Notes: generated by a model from the letters alone, not told the origin. A stretch of DNA of 64,000 nucleotides from Solidesulfovibrio fructosivorans JJ] (GCF_000179555.1 NZ_AECZ01000001.1:248001-312000); one strand, 5' to 3'; shown: positions 26,445-36,278, counted from the first letter of the stretch. Program-made: numbers and translations.

Positions 26445-26960
26445 TCACGCTTCCTTTTTGAGATCGGCCAGGCCGTATTTTTCCCGCATCCGTTCCCGCA
26501 CCAGTTCCGGGACCATGCCGCGTATCTCGCCGCCGTGCTTGCAGACTTCCTTGACGATGGTGGAGCTGATGTAGAGCCACTTGTAGTCGGTCATGATGAA
26601 GACGGTTTCAATGCTGCGGTCGAGCTTGCGGTTCATGAGCGCCATCTGGAACTCGAATTCGAAATCGGATATGGCCCGCATGCCGCGCAGAATGACATTG
26701 GCCCGGCGGCGCCTGACGTAGTCCACGAGCAGGCCGTTAAACCCCTCGACCATGACGGAGGCGTCATGGTCGAACACGGCTTCGGCAATGGCCACGCGTT
26801 CGTCGAGGGAAAAAAGCGGCGTCTTGTGGGAATCGCCGGCCACGGCCACGATAATCGCGCCGAAAACCTTGGCCGCCCGGCGCACCAGGGACACGTGGCC
26901 GTTGGTCAGGGGGTCGAAGGTTCCGGGATAGACGGCGATGCAGTTTTGACTGGCGTCCAT
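26445..26960 (-). CDS. coaD: Phosphopantetheine adenylyltransferase
   Basis: 171 aa. Penultimate step of coenzyme A synthesis: adenylation of 4'-phosphopantetheine. The nucleotidyltransferase motif TFDPLTNGH and the C-terminal ISSTIVKE motif are intact, as is RGMRAISDFEFEFQMA. Its 5' end overlaps the 3' end of rsmD by 55 bases in another frame, an arrangement that implies tight coupling of the two. Confidence 0.96.
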   Translation of the reverse strand: MDASQNCIAVYPGTFDPLTNGHVSLVRRAAKVFGAIIVAVAGDSHKTPLFSLDERVAIAEAVFDHDASVMVEGFNGLLVDYVRRRRANVILRGMRAISDFEFEFQMALMNRKLDRSIETVFIMTDYKWLYISSTIVKEVCKHGGEIRGMVPELVRERMREKYGLADLKKEA

Positions 26961-27508
26961 AGGATGATCCTCGTTTGACCGTAAGTCCGGTCGGTCAGGC
27001 AGGCGAGCGACTCCGGGACGTCCACGGGAGCAAGACGCGCGCCGGCCTCGATTTCCGCCGCGATGACTCCGTCCGGGGCGAGCAGGCCGCTTCCGACAAG
27101 GGCGGCCAGGGTCGGCGGGAGCAGGTCGTGGCCATACGGCGGGTCAATGGCCACGATATCGAAAGGCGTTTCGGCCAGCCGGGGCAATGCCCGGGCCACG
27201 TCCGCCTCCACTACTTTGGCTTCGCCGGAGGCCAGTCCCAGGCCGCGCAGGTTTTCGCGCAGCATTTTGGCCACGGCCGGATTTTTCTCCACGAACAGGC
27301 AAAAGTCCGCGCCGCGCGAGAGGGCCTCGATGCCCACGCTTCCGGCCCCGGCGAAAAGATCCAGCACCCTGGCCCCGGGGAAAATCGCCTCCCGGGCCGC
27401 CAGCATGGAAAAAAGCGCTTCCCGCACCCGCCCCGTGGCCGGACGCAGCCCCACGGCGTCCACGACCTTGATGCGCCGCCCGCCGAAACGGCCGGCAATG
27501 ACCCGCAT
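26906..27508 (-). CDS. rsmD: 16S rRNA (guanine966-N2)-methyltransferase RsmD
   Basis: 200 aa. MRVIAGRFGGRRIKV and LRPATGRVREALFSML are the family N-terminus; VLDLFAGAGSVGIEALSRGA is the SAM motif I and AIDPPY the N-methylase motif IV (DPPY). Modifies 16S rRNA in the assembling 30S subunit. An alternative ATG two codons earlier would overlap the stop of the upstream acyltransferase as ATGA. The last 15 residues (VKTASPSIPEPSTP) overlap coaD and look non-conserved. Confidence 0.93.
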   Translation of the reverse strand: MRVIAGRFGGRRIKVVDAVGLRPATGRVREALFSMLAAREAIFPGARVLDLFAGAGSVGIEALSRGADFCLFVEKNPAVAKMLRENLRGLGLASGEAKVVEADVARALPRLAETPFDIVAIDPPYGHDLLPPTLAALVGSGLLAPDGVIAAEIEAGARLAPVDVPESLACLTDRTYGQTRIILWTPVKTASPSIPEPSTP

Positions 27509-27510
27509 GC

Positions 27511-28572
27511 TCATCGCTGTCGCGACCCCGTGGCCACGGCATAGACGGCCGGGGCGTAACGCATAAGCAGGTTTCCCAACCCCACGCACAGGACAAAGGG
27601 CAGGATCGTCAGTAGCAGCACATAGCCGATGCCGGCCGCCGAGCCCGAGGGATGGAAAATGAAGCGCGTGCCGTAAATCAGATAGGACAACACCGGCTCA
27701 TGGGTCAGATACACGAAAAAAGAGACGCCGGACAGGCGCAGCAGAAATGGCGAATCGCCGAATCGGGAATAGCCGGTCAAAAGCCACAGGCACACCGTGC
27801 CGAGGATCATCTCCTGCGGATAAAGCATCTGGTAGGCCGCGGCGACCGTTCCCTGCGTGTATTCCACGTAGCTGACGGTCAGCATCACGATCAGGTAGAG
27901 CAGGCAGACCGGTATGGTAAAGCGCCTGGCCCCGTCGAGGTCGGCCCTGGTGCGGGAAAGAAGGCAACCCAGGTAGAAAAAGAACATGCCGCTCAGTTCC
28001 ACCGGCAGACCGTGCTGGGGAACATACATCCAGATGGTCCAAAAGACCACCAGCCCGAGCAGGGGAATTTCCACGGACACGACATAAAAGACCGGAGCCA
28101 ATATAAAAAAGACATACAGGTCGCGCAGGAACCATAAGGTATAAACGGCCGGAAACCGGTAGATGCCGAACAGGTACTTGAGAATGCCGTCCCGGTGCAG
28201 GTCGTTGAAGTCGCCGATATAGGGGATTTTGTTGAAGATGAGGATCAGGGCGATGCTTATGGCGTTGAACAGCAGATATGGAACAAGGATGGTGCGGGCC
28301 TTTTTGACTAGCATCCGGCCGTAGGCCTCCACCGTCGGCTTGTAGGTCAGATAGAACAGGTAGCCGGAAATGCTGAAGAAAACCGGCACACAGAGCCGGA
28401 ATATGTTGTGGGGCAAAACGACCAGATAGGCGCGCAGCACATCGGGCACCTGGGCGTAATAGGCCTGGATGCCTTTTTCCGCATGCACGCCGACGATAAA
28501 GACGACGAGCAGTGTGCGCAACACATCGAAACGTCGGGAGATCTCCGGGGGAACCAGGGCGCGTGTTGACAT
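27511..28572 (-). CDS. Acyltransferase-3 family integral membrane protein (copy 1)
   Basis: 353 aa with about ten membrane segments. It begins with the family pattern FDVLRTLLVVFIVGVHAEKG, continues VPVFFSISGYLFYLTYKP and WFLRDLYVFFILAPVFYVV, and ends SFFVYLTHEPVLSYLIY. Members O-acylate extracellular polysaccharide, lipid A or peptidoglycan components. It stops inside the rsmD start region and begins 18 bases after the EF-G2 stop. A clear paralogue lies at 58887-60026. Substrate unknown. Confidence 0.85.
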   Translation of the reverse strand: MSTRALVPPEISRRFDVLRTLLVVFIVGVHAEKGIQAYYAQVPDVLRAYLVVLPHNIFRLCVPVFFSISGYLFYLTYKPTVEAYGRMLVKKARTILVPYLLFNAISIALILIFNKIPYIGDFNDLHRDGILKYLFGIYRFPAVYTLWFLRDLYVFFILAPVFYVVSVEIPLLGLVVFWTIWMYVPQHGLPVELSGMFFFYLGCLLSRTRADLDGARRFTIPVCLLYLIVMLTVSYVEYTQGTVAAAYQMLYPQEMILGTVCLWLLTGYSRFGDSPFLLRLSGVSFFVYLTHEPVLSYLIYGTRFIFHPSGSAAGIGYVLLLTILPFVLCVGLGNLLMRYAPAVYAVATGSRQR

Positions 28573-28590
28573 CGAGGATAGGGGGCGGGC

Positions 28591-30642
28591 TTAGGCCAGC
28601 AGGTCGAATTTTGAAAAACGCATGGTCATGGCGGCCCGGCCCTGGGTGGCCGAACGCAACTCCGTGGTAAAACCGAACATCTGTCGAAGCGGGGCCAGCG
28701 CCGCGACGAGCTTGTGCCCGCCCCGGTCGATCATGTTCTCGATTTTGGCCCCCTTGGAGCCGAGCAACCCGATCACATCGCCGACAAAGGCGTCGGGGAC
28801 GCTTATTTCCAGGTCCATAATGGGTTCGAGCAGGGCCGGTTTGGCGGCGCTCAGGGCGGCCTTCAGTGCCTGGCTGGCCGCGAGCCGGCAGCCGACCGCC
28901 GAGGTCGCGCCCTCGACCGTGCCCACTCCCGTCACCCGCACCCGCACGTCCTGGACGGGGTAGCCCTTTATGGGCCCGCTTTGCAACCCGTCGGCAAGCC
29001 CCTCCTCCATGGCCGTGATCCAGGCTTGGGAATAGGGTTGGGTGTCGATGGCGAAGGCGATGTCGCGGCCCGTGCCCCGGGGCAGCGGCGAAACGGCCAG
29101 GGTCACCTGGCCGTGCTGGCGCTTGTCGCCAAGCTCCCGATCGAACAGCCCTTCTCCGACGCCCTCGGCGGCGACCGTTTCCTGGTAGACGACCTGCGGC
29201 TTGCCGGCCCGGGGGGAGACGCCGTATTCGCGGCGCACCCGCTCGAGCACCACGTCGAGGTGCAGTTCGCCCATGCCCGAAAGAATCATCTGGTCGGTGT
29301 CCGCGTCGTGGACGAGGGTCAGGGTCGGGTCTTCCTGGAGCAGCTTGTCGAGGACTTCCTTGAGCCGGTCGGACTCCTCGGCGTTGCGGGGTTCGAGGGC
29401 CAGGCTGATGACGGGCTTGTAGCCGGCGATGGACTCGAGCACGATGGGATCGGCCCGGTCGCACAAGGTATCGCCGGTTATGGCCTGGCGCAGCCCGGCC
29501 ACGGCCACGATCTCGCCCGGACCTGCGGCTTCGAGCTTCTCCCGGTGTCCGGCGTGGAGCCGGAAAAGTCTCGCCGGCCGTTCGACGCAGTCCCGGGTGG
29601 CGTTGTAGACGTCCTTGCCGGCTTCCAGGCGGCCGGAATAGACGCGCACGAAAATCTGCTTGCGCCCGGTTTCCATGCTGACCTTGAAGGCGAGTCCGGA
29701 AAGGGGCGCGTCCGGGTCAGGGGGAAATTCCTTCTCGCTTTTGGTGCGGGGATCGAGGCCCGTGACCGCGCCCCGGTCGAGGGGGCTCGGCAAAAAGGCC
29801 AGCACGCCGTCGAGCAGCGGCTGCACGCCGATGTTTTTGAGCGCCGAGGCGGCATAGACCGGGACCAGGGCGTGGGACAGCGTGCCGACGCGAAGGGCCG
29901 CGACGAGCGCCGCCCGGTCGATGGTCTCCCCGGAAAGATAGGCCTCCATGAGGGCCTCGTCGTGCTCGCAGGCCGCTTCCACCAGCGCCTCGCGCCAGGT
30001 CGCGGCCAGCTCAGCCTCCCGCGGGGAAAGTTCCCGACGGGCGATCGCCTCGCCCCGGCTTTCCTGGTCGAAGTCCAGCCGTTCCATGGCGATCAGGTCG
30101 ATAATTCCCGACAGCTCCGCCCCCTGGCCCACGGGAATGGTCACGGCCACGGGATTGGCCCCGAGCTTTTCCCGCATGCCGTCAAGGACGGCCTCGAAAT
30201 CCGCGCCGAGACGGTCGAGCTTGTTGACGCAGGCGAGCTTGGGCACGCCGTAGGCCACGGACTGCCGCCAGACGGTCTCCGATTGGGGCTCCACCCCGGC
30301 CACGGCGCAAAAGACGCCCACCGCGCCGTCGAGGACGCGCAGGGAGCGCTCGACCTCGATGGTGAAATCCACGTGCCCTGGGGTGTCGATGATGTTGATG
30401 GAACTCCCCTTCCAGGAGCAGGTGGTGCAGGCCGAGGTGATGGTGATGCCGCGTTCCTGCTCCTCGGGCATGAAATCCATGGTGGCCGTGCCGTCGTGCA
30501 CCTCGCCCATGCGGTGGATCTTGCCGGTGTAAAAGAGCATGCGCTCGGTCAAGGTGGTCTTGCCGGCGTCTATGTGGGCAATGATGCCGATGTTGCGGAG
30601 GCTTTGGAGCCTGTTCTTGCCGGCTCCCTTCTTGGCGCTCAT
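28591..30642 (-). CDS. Elongation factor G-like GTPase (EF-G2 type)
   Basis: 683 aa with all EF-G domains. G motifs: G1 [16 protein letters not shown]2 ERGITI, G3 DTPGHVD, G4 NKLD. Domain IV carries [21 protein letters not shown], and the end [12 protein letters not shown] is a domain V tail. The sequence departs from canonical FusA in the effector region ([10 protein letters not shown]) and domain IV, typical of second EF-Gs such as fusA2, which differ in translocation or ribosome-recycling role. It is not beside rpsL/rpsG, which supports a paralogous, not primary, factor. Confidence 0.85.
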   Translation of the reverse strand: MSAKKGAGKNRLQSLRNIGIIAHIDAGKTTLTERMLFYTGKIHRMGEVHDGTATMDFMPEEQERGITITSACTTCSWKGSSINIIDTPGHVDFTIEVERSLRVLDGAVGVFCAVAGVEPQSETVWRQSVAYGVPKLACVNKLDRLGADFEAVLDGMREKLGANPVAVTIPVGQGAELSGIIDLIAMERLDFDQESRGEAIARRELSPREAELAATWREALVEAACEHDEALMEAYLSGETIDRAALVAALRVGTLSHALVPVYAASALKNIGVQPLLDGVLAFLPSPLDRGAVTGLDPRTKSEKEFPPDPDAPLSGLAFKVSMETGRKQIFVRVYSGRLEAGKDVYNATRDCVERPARLFRLHAGHREKLEAAGPGEIVAVAGLRQAITGDTLCDRADPIVLESIAGYKPVISLALEPRNAEESDRLKEVLDKLLQEDPTLTLVHDADTDQMILSGMGELHLDVVLERVRREYGVSPRAGKPQVVYQETVAAEGVGEGLFDRELGDKRQHGQVTLAVSPLPRGTGRDIAFAIDTQPYSQAWITAMEEGLADGLQSGPIKGYPVQDVRVRVTGVGTVEGATSAVGCRLAASQALKAALSAAKPALLEPIMDLEISVPDAFVGDVIGLLGSKGAKIENMIDRGGHKLVAALAPLRQMFGFTTELRSATQGRAAMTMRFSKFDLLA

Positions 30643-30681
30643 GAAGGCTCCGTCGGGGTTGGCGCGTGTTGGCCGCTGGCG

Positions 30682-31593
30682 TTAAAAAACGCCTTGGGAG
30701 CTGTCCTTGACAGCGGCGGCAGTAGCAACACGGCGGAAGGCATCGGGCGAAAGTCGCGGCCACAACCAGAAGGTTTCCCGGCCGGGGGCGAGGACCAGAG
30801 GCGCTGCGCCAAGGGCCCGCCTCACGTCTCCCGGCGCGACGTACAGGGCATCATACCCGCATTCGGTCGCTTCAGCCAGCCCGCCCGGGGCAACGGCAAA
30901 GGGTGCGCCCCAATGTTCGTCATGGCTATGGACGGAAAACGCCATGTCCGGCTGGGCAAAGCGCAAGGCTTCGCGATCCAGCCCGTCATCCGGGCCGCAC
31001 AGGATGCCGCAGCGGCCCGAGGTTTTGGCCGTGAGGCTTTGCAACGTCCCCGTATCGTCCGGCTTGGCCGGAGGGGCGACGCCGTCCAGGAGAACCACGG
31101 CCCCCCTGCCCCGCTGCCGGGCAAGTTCCCGCCACAGACCGGCCAGGGCGCGCACGCCGATGCGGCAGGCGGTCTCCACGCCGCAAAGTTCGAGCGTGGT
31201 CAAAAGCGGCTGAGGCCAGCTCCCGCCGCCGACACGCACGGCCGCGACCTCCGGCACCCGGGCGCAAAGGGCCGGGATGACGGCGGCGGCAAGGCGCGCC
31301 GGGGAGGCAAAGCCCGCACCGCACAGGACCACGGCGAAATCGAGGGGCGTATCCAGGCGGTCCAGGACCAGATCGTGGCCCAGAACGAGGCGCTCACGGC
31401 GATACGGAGGCATGGGGCCGCCGCAGGCGGCATAGATGGCGGCGATGCCGGTTTTCAAGAGCGAACGCTGCCGGTCCGTCACCGCGGCATAGGCCCGGGC
31501 GAAGGCGGCGTCGGCCACGCGGCCGCGTTCCATGGACGGCGGCCAGAAAGCGGCCGGCGCGTCACACTGCTCGGTATCCTGTTCCGGCATCAT
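30682..31593 (-). CDS. Unknown protein, remotely histidinol-dehydrogenase-like
   Basis: 303 aa. The central stretch (DFAVVLCGAGFASPARLAAA, LELCGVETACRIGVRALAGL) has the cadence of histidinol dehydrogenase (GVxxVYRIGGAQAIAALA), but the zinc-binding and catalytic His motifs are absent and the length is shorter. I therefore do not assign the activity. There is no signal peptide. Start MMPEQDTEQ has only a weak SD (GAGAATCC). It lies between the bamD-like gene (76-base gap) and the EF-G2 gene (39-base gap). Confidence 0.5.
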   Translation of the reverse strand: MMPEQDTEQCDAPAAFWPPSMERGRVADAAFARAYAAVTDRQRSLLKTGIAAIYAACGGPMPPYRRERLVLGHDLVLDRLDTPLDFAVVLCGAGFASPARLAAAVIPALCARVPEVAAVRVGGGSWPQPLLTTLELCGVETACRIGVRALAGLWRELARQRGRGAVVLLDGVAPPAKPDDTGTLQSLTAKTSGRCGILCGPDDGLDREALRFAQPDMAFSVHSHDEHWGAPFAVAPGGLAEATECGYDALYVAPGDVRRALGAAPLVLAPGRETFWLWPRLSPDAFRRVATAAAVKDSSQGVF

Positions 31594-31626
31594 GGATTCT
31601 CGGAAATGTGAGCGAGAGGGGAACAA

Positions 31627-31656
31627 GCGGGCGGAACCAAGAACGGCACCGCCCGC
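31627..31656. terminator. Hairpin behind bamD
   Basis: GCGGGCGG and CCGCCCGC pair over a 14-nt loop directly after the bamD stop on the minus strand. No U-tract. Confidence 0.35.
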
Positions 31657-31669
31657 CTCTTCCTTCGCA

Positions 31670-32407
31670 TTACAACCAGCGTTTGAGCCAGTTGTGCCAG
31701 CTGCCTTCGATCTTGCGGCGCTCGGCTTCGCTCAAGGTCTTCTGGTATTCGAGGTAGGAAAGTTCGGCCCGCAGCTTGGAGTAGGCCACGACCTCCTCGA
31801 GGTCCTTGAAGTTCTCCACCGTGTACATGTAGCGCTTCCAGGCCGCGCCGTACTGGTCGGTACGCCAGTAGAAATCGGCCACGAAGAGCTCATGCTCGGC
31901 CAAGCGCTTGCGGCAGCGACGGATGTACTCCGCCGCTTCCTTGCCGTATTCGGTGTCCGGGAAAGTCTGTTGCAAAAGATAGAAGTATTGCAACGCCTCC
32001 TGGAGGTTTCCCTGCGGCATGTCGATGGATTCGGAACGCTTGAAGTTGGAAACGCCGATTTGATAGAGAACGTAGGGAATCTCTTCGCTACGCGGATGGA
32101 CGGATTCGAACTCTTTGTAAGTTTCGGCGGCCGGCCCATAATCCTCGGTCAGGAAATAGGCATCGGCCAGGGCGATGGTGCCCATGGGAGTATAGGGGCT
32201 GAAGGGGTAACGGTCCTTGAGCTTGATGAAAAACTTGGCAGCCCCGTAGTAGTCCTTTTCCGACATGGCCTGTCGCCCGGCCTCGTAGAGTTCCTGGGCG
32301 GTGTCCTCCGGCGGCGGGAGGAAGTAGTAATCCATGAGCCCGGCACAACCGCCAAGAAGCAGCAGCAGGCAGGCCAACGGCAGAAAACGGCGCATCATCG
32401 CGTTCAT
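31670..32407 (-). CDS. bamD: Outer-membrane assembly lipoprotein BamD
   Basis: 245 aa. Lipobox LLLLGGC (Cys21), then five TPR-like repeats: AQELYEAGRQAMSEKDYYGA, FIKLKDRYPFSPYTPMG, TYKEFESVHPRSEEIPYVLY, EALQYFYLLQQTFPDTEYG and the ending EHELFVADFYWRTDQYGAAW. This matches BamD, the lipoprotein that with BamA folds beta-barrel proteins into the outer membrane. Start MNAMMRRFLPL; an alternative ATG is three codons in. Upstream (188 bases to trxB) nothing else is recognised. Confidence 0.9.
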   Translation of the reverse strand: MNAMMRRFLPLACLLLLLGGCAGLMDYYFLPPPEDTAQELYEAGRQAMSEKDYYGAAKFFIKLKDRYPFSPYTPMGTIALADAYFLTEDYGPAAETYKEFESVHPRSEEIPYVLYQIGVSNFKRSESIDMPQGNLQEALQYFYLLQQTFPDTEYGKEAAEYIRRCRKRLAEHELFVADFYWRTDQYGAAWKRYMYTVENFKDLEEVVAYSKLRAELSYLEYQKTLSEAERRKIEGSWHNWLKRWL

Positions 32408-32595
32408 GGTACATTCCCAAATACGGCCCGGAGGGGTCCGGGCGCATTGCGCCGGGCGCAACGCCCCCACATGGCGGCATCGCGTCCGGCGTTTTGATGC
32501 GCGTCCTCTTACCAGATGGACCAAGGGCGCACAATGGAAAAAACCGAACCCGTCCGGCCGCCTCCTTCGGAGCAACGTCCGTCCGGGTCCGGCTG

Positions 32596-33525
32596 TCAGC
32601 CTTGCGAGAAGCGCGAACTGATGTAGGCGTAGGCGGCATGGGCGGCGCTGGCGCCGTCGCCGACGGCCGTAGCCACCTGCCTGCAGGATTTGGAGCGGAT
32701 ATCGCCGGCGGCGAAAATGCCCCCGATATTGGTGCGCATTTCCGCGTCGGTCGTAATGAACCCATGGTCGTCGCGGGCCAACCCTTCGGGATAGAAGTCG
32801 CCCTGAGGCTCGAAGCCGACGAAGACGAACACGCCGTCGACGGGGATGACGTGGCAGTCGCCGCTTTTGACGTTGCGCACCTCAATGCCCGTCACGCTCT
32901 CCCCGCCCGTGATGGAACACACGATGGTCGAGCGCAGGATTTCGATGACCGGGCTCACCGAGCAGCGATCCTGGTAGCATTTCTGCCCCCGGAAATCGTC
33001 GCGACGGTGGATGAGGTAGAGCTTTTTGACCAGCCGGGACAGATAGAGGGATTCCTCAAGGGCCGAGTTGCCGCCGCCGATGACGGCCACGGTCTGTCCC
33101 CGGAAGAAGTTCCCGTCGCAAAGGGCGCAGTAGGATACGCCCTTGCCCGCGAATTCCTTTTCCCCGGGGATGCCCACCCGCTTGTAGCGGGCGCCGGTGC
33201 AAAGGACCACGGCCGTGGCCTCGATGGTCTCGTCGCCGACCGTGATGCGGTGGACGCCGTCGACGGTTTCGATGGCCCGGACCTCGTCCCCGACGCGGTC
33301 CACGGCGTAATGGCCGAGGTGGGCGGCCATGAGATCGGCCAGCTTCCAGCCCTCGATGCCGTCCGGAAATCCGGGATAGTTCTCGATCAGATGCGTCATG
33401 AGCATCTGACCGCCCGGGGACAGCTTCTCCACCATGGCCACGGACACATCGGAGCGGGCCAGATACAGGGCGGCCGTAATCCCGGCCGGGCCGCCCCCGA
33501 TCACCACGGCGTCATAACGTTTCAT
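32596..33525 (-). CDS. trxB: Thioredoxin reductase
   Basis: 309 aa flavoprotein reducing thioredoxin. FAD-binding GGGPAGITAALYLARSD, the redox-active CALC (in SYCALCDGNFF), NAD(P)H-binding GGGNSALEESLYLSR, and the C-terminal IGGIFAAGDIRSKSCRQV are intact. The second Rossmann helix has HRRDDFR, with the positive residues used for NADPH. It starts 3 bases after the trxA stop, forming a trxA-trxB operon. Confidence 0.96.
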   Translation of the reverse strand: MKRYDAVVIGGGPAGITAALYLARSDVSVAMVEKLSPGGQMLMTHLIENYPGFPDGIEGWKLADLMAAHLGHYAVDRVGDEVRAIETVDGVHRITVGDETIEATAVVLCTGARYKRVGIPGEKEFAGKGVSYCALCDGNFFRGQTVAVIGGGNSALEESLYLSRLVKKLYLIHRRDDFRGQKCYQDRCSVSPVIEILRSTIVCSITGGESVTGIEVRNVKSGDCHVIPVDGVFVFVGFEPQGDFYPEGLARDDHGFITTDAEMRTNIGGIFAAGDIRSKSCRQVATAVGDGASAAHAAYAYISSRFSQG

Positions 33526-33528
33526 GAA

Positions 33529-33849
33529 CTACAAAGCCTTTTGGGTGAGCATTTCCTTGATGCTGCTTTTGGACACGGCGCCGGTGATCTGCTCGACCAC
33601 CTCGCCGCCCTTGAAAAGGATCAGGGTGGGGATGGCGCGGATGCCGTACTTGCTGGGAGTGCTCGGGTTTTCGTCCACGTTCATCTTGGCCACTTTGACC
33701 TGGCCGGTGTACTCGTTGGCCAGCTCGTCGATGACGGGACCCATGGCCCGGCAAGGCCCGCACCACGGAGCCCAGAAATCCACCAGGACCGGCAGATCGC
33801 ACTGCAGGGCTTCGGCCTCGAAATTCGCGTCGCTGAGTTGAATGGCCAT
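33529..33849 (-). CDS. trxA: Thioredoxin
   Basis: 106 aa with the WCGPCR active site in FWAPWCGPCRAMGPVID, cis-Pro region IRAIPTLILFKGGEV and a normal thioredoxin length. AAAAGGAG lies ahead of the ATG. It reduces protein disulfides in the cytoplasm and is paired with trxB for its own reduction. Confidence 0.97.
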   Translation of the reverse strand: MAIQLSDANFEAEALQCDLPVLVDFWAPWCGPCRAMGPVIDELANEYTGQVKVAKMNVDENPSTPSKYGIRAIPTLILFKGGEVVEQITGAVSKSSIKEMLTQKAL

Positions 33850-33967
33850 GGTTGCATACTCCTTTTGTGGCTTGGCCGGCCGCCAGGCGGCCGGGTTATC
33901 TCCGAATTGGAATGCGGCGGAGCGTGGTCCGCCGCCTGACCGTTACGCAGTCTGCAACTTTGCAAAC

Positions 33968-35086
33968 CTATTGCGGCTCGGGCCGCCTGTCAACAGATGG
34001 CCGCCCGAGGGAAGGCCCGGTTCGGTAATCCCAGGGCACCTTCCGCCCCCGCGGCACGGCATCGAGGTCGAGGCCGTGGGTCAGGCCGGCCCGCCCGAGC
34101 AGGCAGCCCGTGGCCGCGATCATGGTGGCGTTGTCGGCGCACAGTTTGGGTTGCGGCAAAAAAAGAGGCAGGCCGCGCCTGGCCGTCAGGTCCGTGAGCA
34201 TCTCCCGGATGCGGCTGTTGGCGGCCACGCCGCCGGCGGCCAAAAGCGCGCGCACAGGCCCTGTGTCACGGGCGTCGAGCGCCCGCTCCATCTTGACGCG
34301 AAGGGTGTCCGCGATGGCGAAATTGAGCGCGGCGCAGACCTTGCGCATGGCCATGGGCCAGTCGAGCGGGTCGATAGGCCCGCCCGGGGACGGCATGACG
34401 TCCAGGCGCAACTCGGAATGGGCGGCAACGTACGTGGCCACGGCGGTTTTAAGGCCGCTGAAGCTGAAATCGAGGTTCCGGTTGTCGAGAAATGGTCTTG
34501 GGAAAAGGCCGCGCTCGGCTTCGATATCCCGGCCGAGCGCGTCGATGTAGACGCCGCCGGGATACGGCAGGTTCAGCGACTTGGCCGCCTTGTCGAAGGC
34601 CTCGCCGGCGGCGTCGTCGAGGGTGCGACCGAGCACCGCGATGTCGAGGGCCGATCGCAACAGCATGATCTGCGTGTGTCCACCGGAAACCAGCAGTCCC
34701 AGGGCCGGATACGGCACATCCCGGCCGATGGCCGCGGCCATGAGGTGGGCGTGGAGGTGGTCCACGCCGATAAGAGGCTTGCCGGCCCCCAGGGCGAGGG
34801 CCTTGGCCGTGGCCAGACCGATGAGCAGGCTGCCGAGAAGCCCCGGCCCCCGGGCCACGGCCAAGGCGTCGACATCGGCGAGGCCAAGACCCGTTTCGGT
34901 GAAAAGGGCGCGCAAAAGCGGCCCCATGCGGCGCAGATGCTCCCGCGAGGCCAGCTCCGGCACCACGCCGCCGAAAAGCGCGTGGACATCAATCTGGGAA
35001 GCGAGCTTTTCCGCCACGGGACGGCCGTCGTCGCACAGGGCCACGGCCGTCTCGTCGCAGGAGGTCTCGATGCCGAGACAAAGCAT
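33968..35086 (-). CDS. tsaD: tRNA N6-adenosine threonylcarbamoyltransferase TsaD
   Basis: 372 aa. Kae1/TsaD ASKHA-fold enzyme completing t6A37 on ANN-decoding tRNAs. LGIETSCDETAVAL, VVPELASREHLRR, the metal site HLHAHLMAA, LLVSGGHTQ, and DDAAGEAFDKAAK are all present. It starts 6 bases after the fbp stop, so the two are likely co-transcribed. The final 25 residues are Arg/Pro-rich and not conserved. Confidence 0.96.
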   Translation of the reverse strand: MLCLGIETSCDETAVALCDDGRPVAEKLASQIDVHALFGGVVPELASREHLRRMGPLLRALFTETGLGLADVDALAVARGPGLLGSLLIGLATAKALALGAGKPLIGVDHLHAHLMAAAIGRDVPYPALGLLVSGGHTQIMLLRSALDIAVLGRTLDDAAGEAFDKAAKSLNLPYPGGVYIDALGRDIEAERGLFPRPFLDNRNLDFSFSGLKTAVATYVAAHSELRLDVMPSPGGPIDPLDWPMAMRKVCAALNFAIADTLRVKMERALDARDTGPVRALLAAGGVAANSRIREMLTDLTARRGLPLFLPQPKLCADNATMIAATGCLLGRAGLTHGLDLDAVPRGRKVPWDYRTGPSLGRPSVDRRPEPQ

Positions 35087-35092
35087 GGCGTC

Positions 35093-36106
35093 TTAGGACT
35101 GGCGCGCCTTGGCGTAGATTTCCACCACCTTGGCCACGTCGTTTTTGCTGCCGATAAAAAGCGGCACCCGCTGGTGCAGTTCCTCGGGTTCGATGGACAG
35201 GATGTCGCGCGCGCCGTCGCTGCCCATGCCGCCGGCCTGCTCGCACACGAAGGACAGCGGCGAGGCCTCGCACAAAAGCCGCAGCTTGCCCTTGGGCTTT
35301 TTGGGATCGCGGTGGTCGGCCGGATAGAGGAAAACGCCGCCGTAAAGCAGATTGCGGTGGAAGTCGGCCACAAGCGACCCGATGTAGCGTCCGGCGTAGG
35401 GCTGGCCGCGCAGGTTGTCCGAACCCTTGAAGTACCGGACGATCTCCTTGGTCGGTTCGTCCCAGAAATTCCAGTAGGCTTCGTTGACCGAATAGACCCG
35501 TCCGGTTTCGGGAATCTTGATGTCGGGATGGGAGAGCAGGAATTCGCCCACGCTCGGGTCCAGGGTGAAGCCGTTGACGCCCCGCCCGGTGGTGTACACC
35601 ATCATGGTGGAGGTGCCGTAGAGGAAGTAACCGGCGGCCACCTGTTCGGAACCGCGCTGGAGCAGGTCGCACAGCTTGTCGCCGCCGCATTCGCCCTTGG
35701 TGCGGTAGATGGAAAAGATGGTGCCCACGTTGACGTTGGCGTCGATGTTGGACGAGCCGTCAAGCGGGTCGAAAATGAGGAAGTAATCGCCTTTGGGGAA
35801 CTGGTCCGGGATGCGGACCAGGTCGGCGTTTTCCTCGGAGGCGATGGCGCAAAGCACCCCGGATCGCTCCATGCGGTGGATGAGCACCTTGTTGGCGTAT
35901 TCGTCGAGCTTTTGGACCTGCTCGCCCTGGACGTTGATCTCGCCCGTAAATCCCAAAACGTCGACCAGGCCGGCTTTGCGGACTTCCCGGGAGATGATTT
36001 TGGCCGCCAGGATGAGCTCGTTTAAAAGCCGGGTGAACCGGCCGGAGGCCATGGGGGATTCCTTCTGGTGCAACAGCAAATGTTCGGTCACGGTAACTTG
36101 GGGCAT
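35093..36106 (-). CDS. fbp: Fructose-1,6-bisphosphatase, class I
   Basis: 337 aa. Gluconeogenic hydrolysis of fructose 1,6-bisphosphate. Metal/catalytic signature [22 protein letters not shown], and [20 protein letters not shown] are typical class I features. The upstream 172-base gap holds the terminator of the next unit and no other recognised signal. It is the first gene of a probable fbp-tsaD unit. Confidence 0.96.
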   Translation of the reverse strand: MPQVTVTEHLLLHQKESPMASGRFTRLLNELILAAKIISREVRKAGLVDVLGFTGEINVQGEQVQKLDEYANKVLIHRMERSGVLCAIASEENADLVRIPDQFPKGDYFLIFDPLDGSSNIDANVNVGTIFSIYRTKGECGGDKLCDLLQRGSEQVAAGYFLYGTSTMMVYTTGRGVNGFTLDPSVGEFLLSHPDIKIPETGRVYSVNEAYWNFWDEPTKEIVRYFKGSDNLRGQPYAGRYIGSLVADFHRNLLYGGVFLYPADHRDPKKPKGKLRLLCEASPLSFVCEQAGGMGSDGARDILSIEPEELHQRVPLFIGSKNDVAKVVEIYAKARQS

Positions 36107-36224
36107 GTGTTGTTCCTCCCGCCGTCATGGTTGCCGCTGGGTATGAAACGCCGACGGTGCGTGCGGTGTCGGCCTTTTTACAATGGCCCGGCGGTTCCCA
36201 CAAGATTTTCCGGGGGTTGTCGCA

Positions 36225-36255
36225 AATAAAAAAGCCGGCGGCCCGGGCCGCCGGC
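36225..36255 (-). terminator. Rho-independent terminator of the lipoprotein gene
   Basis: The 22-nt palindrome GCCGGCGGCCCGGGCCGCCGGC is followed on the minus strand by TTTTTTATTTG. It lies 23 bases past the stop of the cache-like lipoprotein gene. Confidence 0.85.
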
Positions 36256-36278
36256 CATAAAGGCGTATCGCCGCGGCG

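Noticed and set aside
28714-31611. Very long plus-strand open frame of 965 codons
   Set aside because: It is antisense to the EF-G2 and neighbouring genes, has shadow-like composition and no family features; it results from the high GC3 of the real genes.
32461-32530. tRNA-like sequence on the minus strand upstream of bamD
   Set aside because: A 7-bp acceptor-like stem and a D-arm-like GTCC...GGAC segment can be drawn, but there is no 5-bp anticodon stem and the T-loop consensus is missing.
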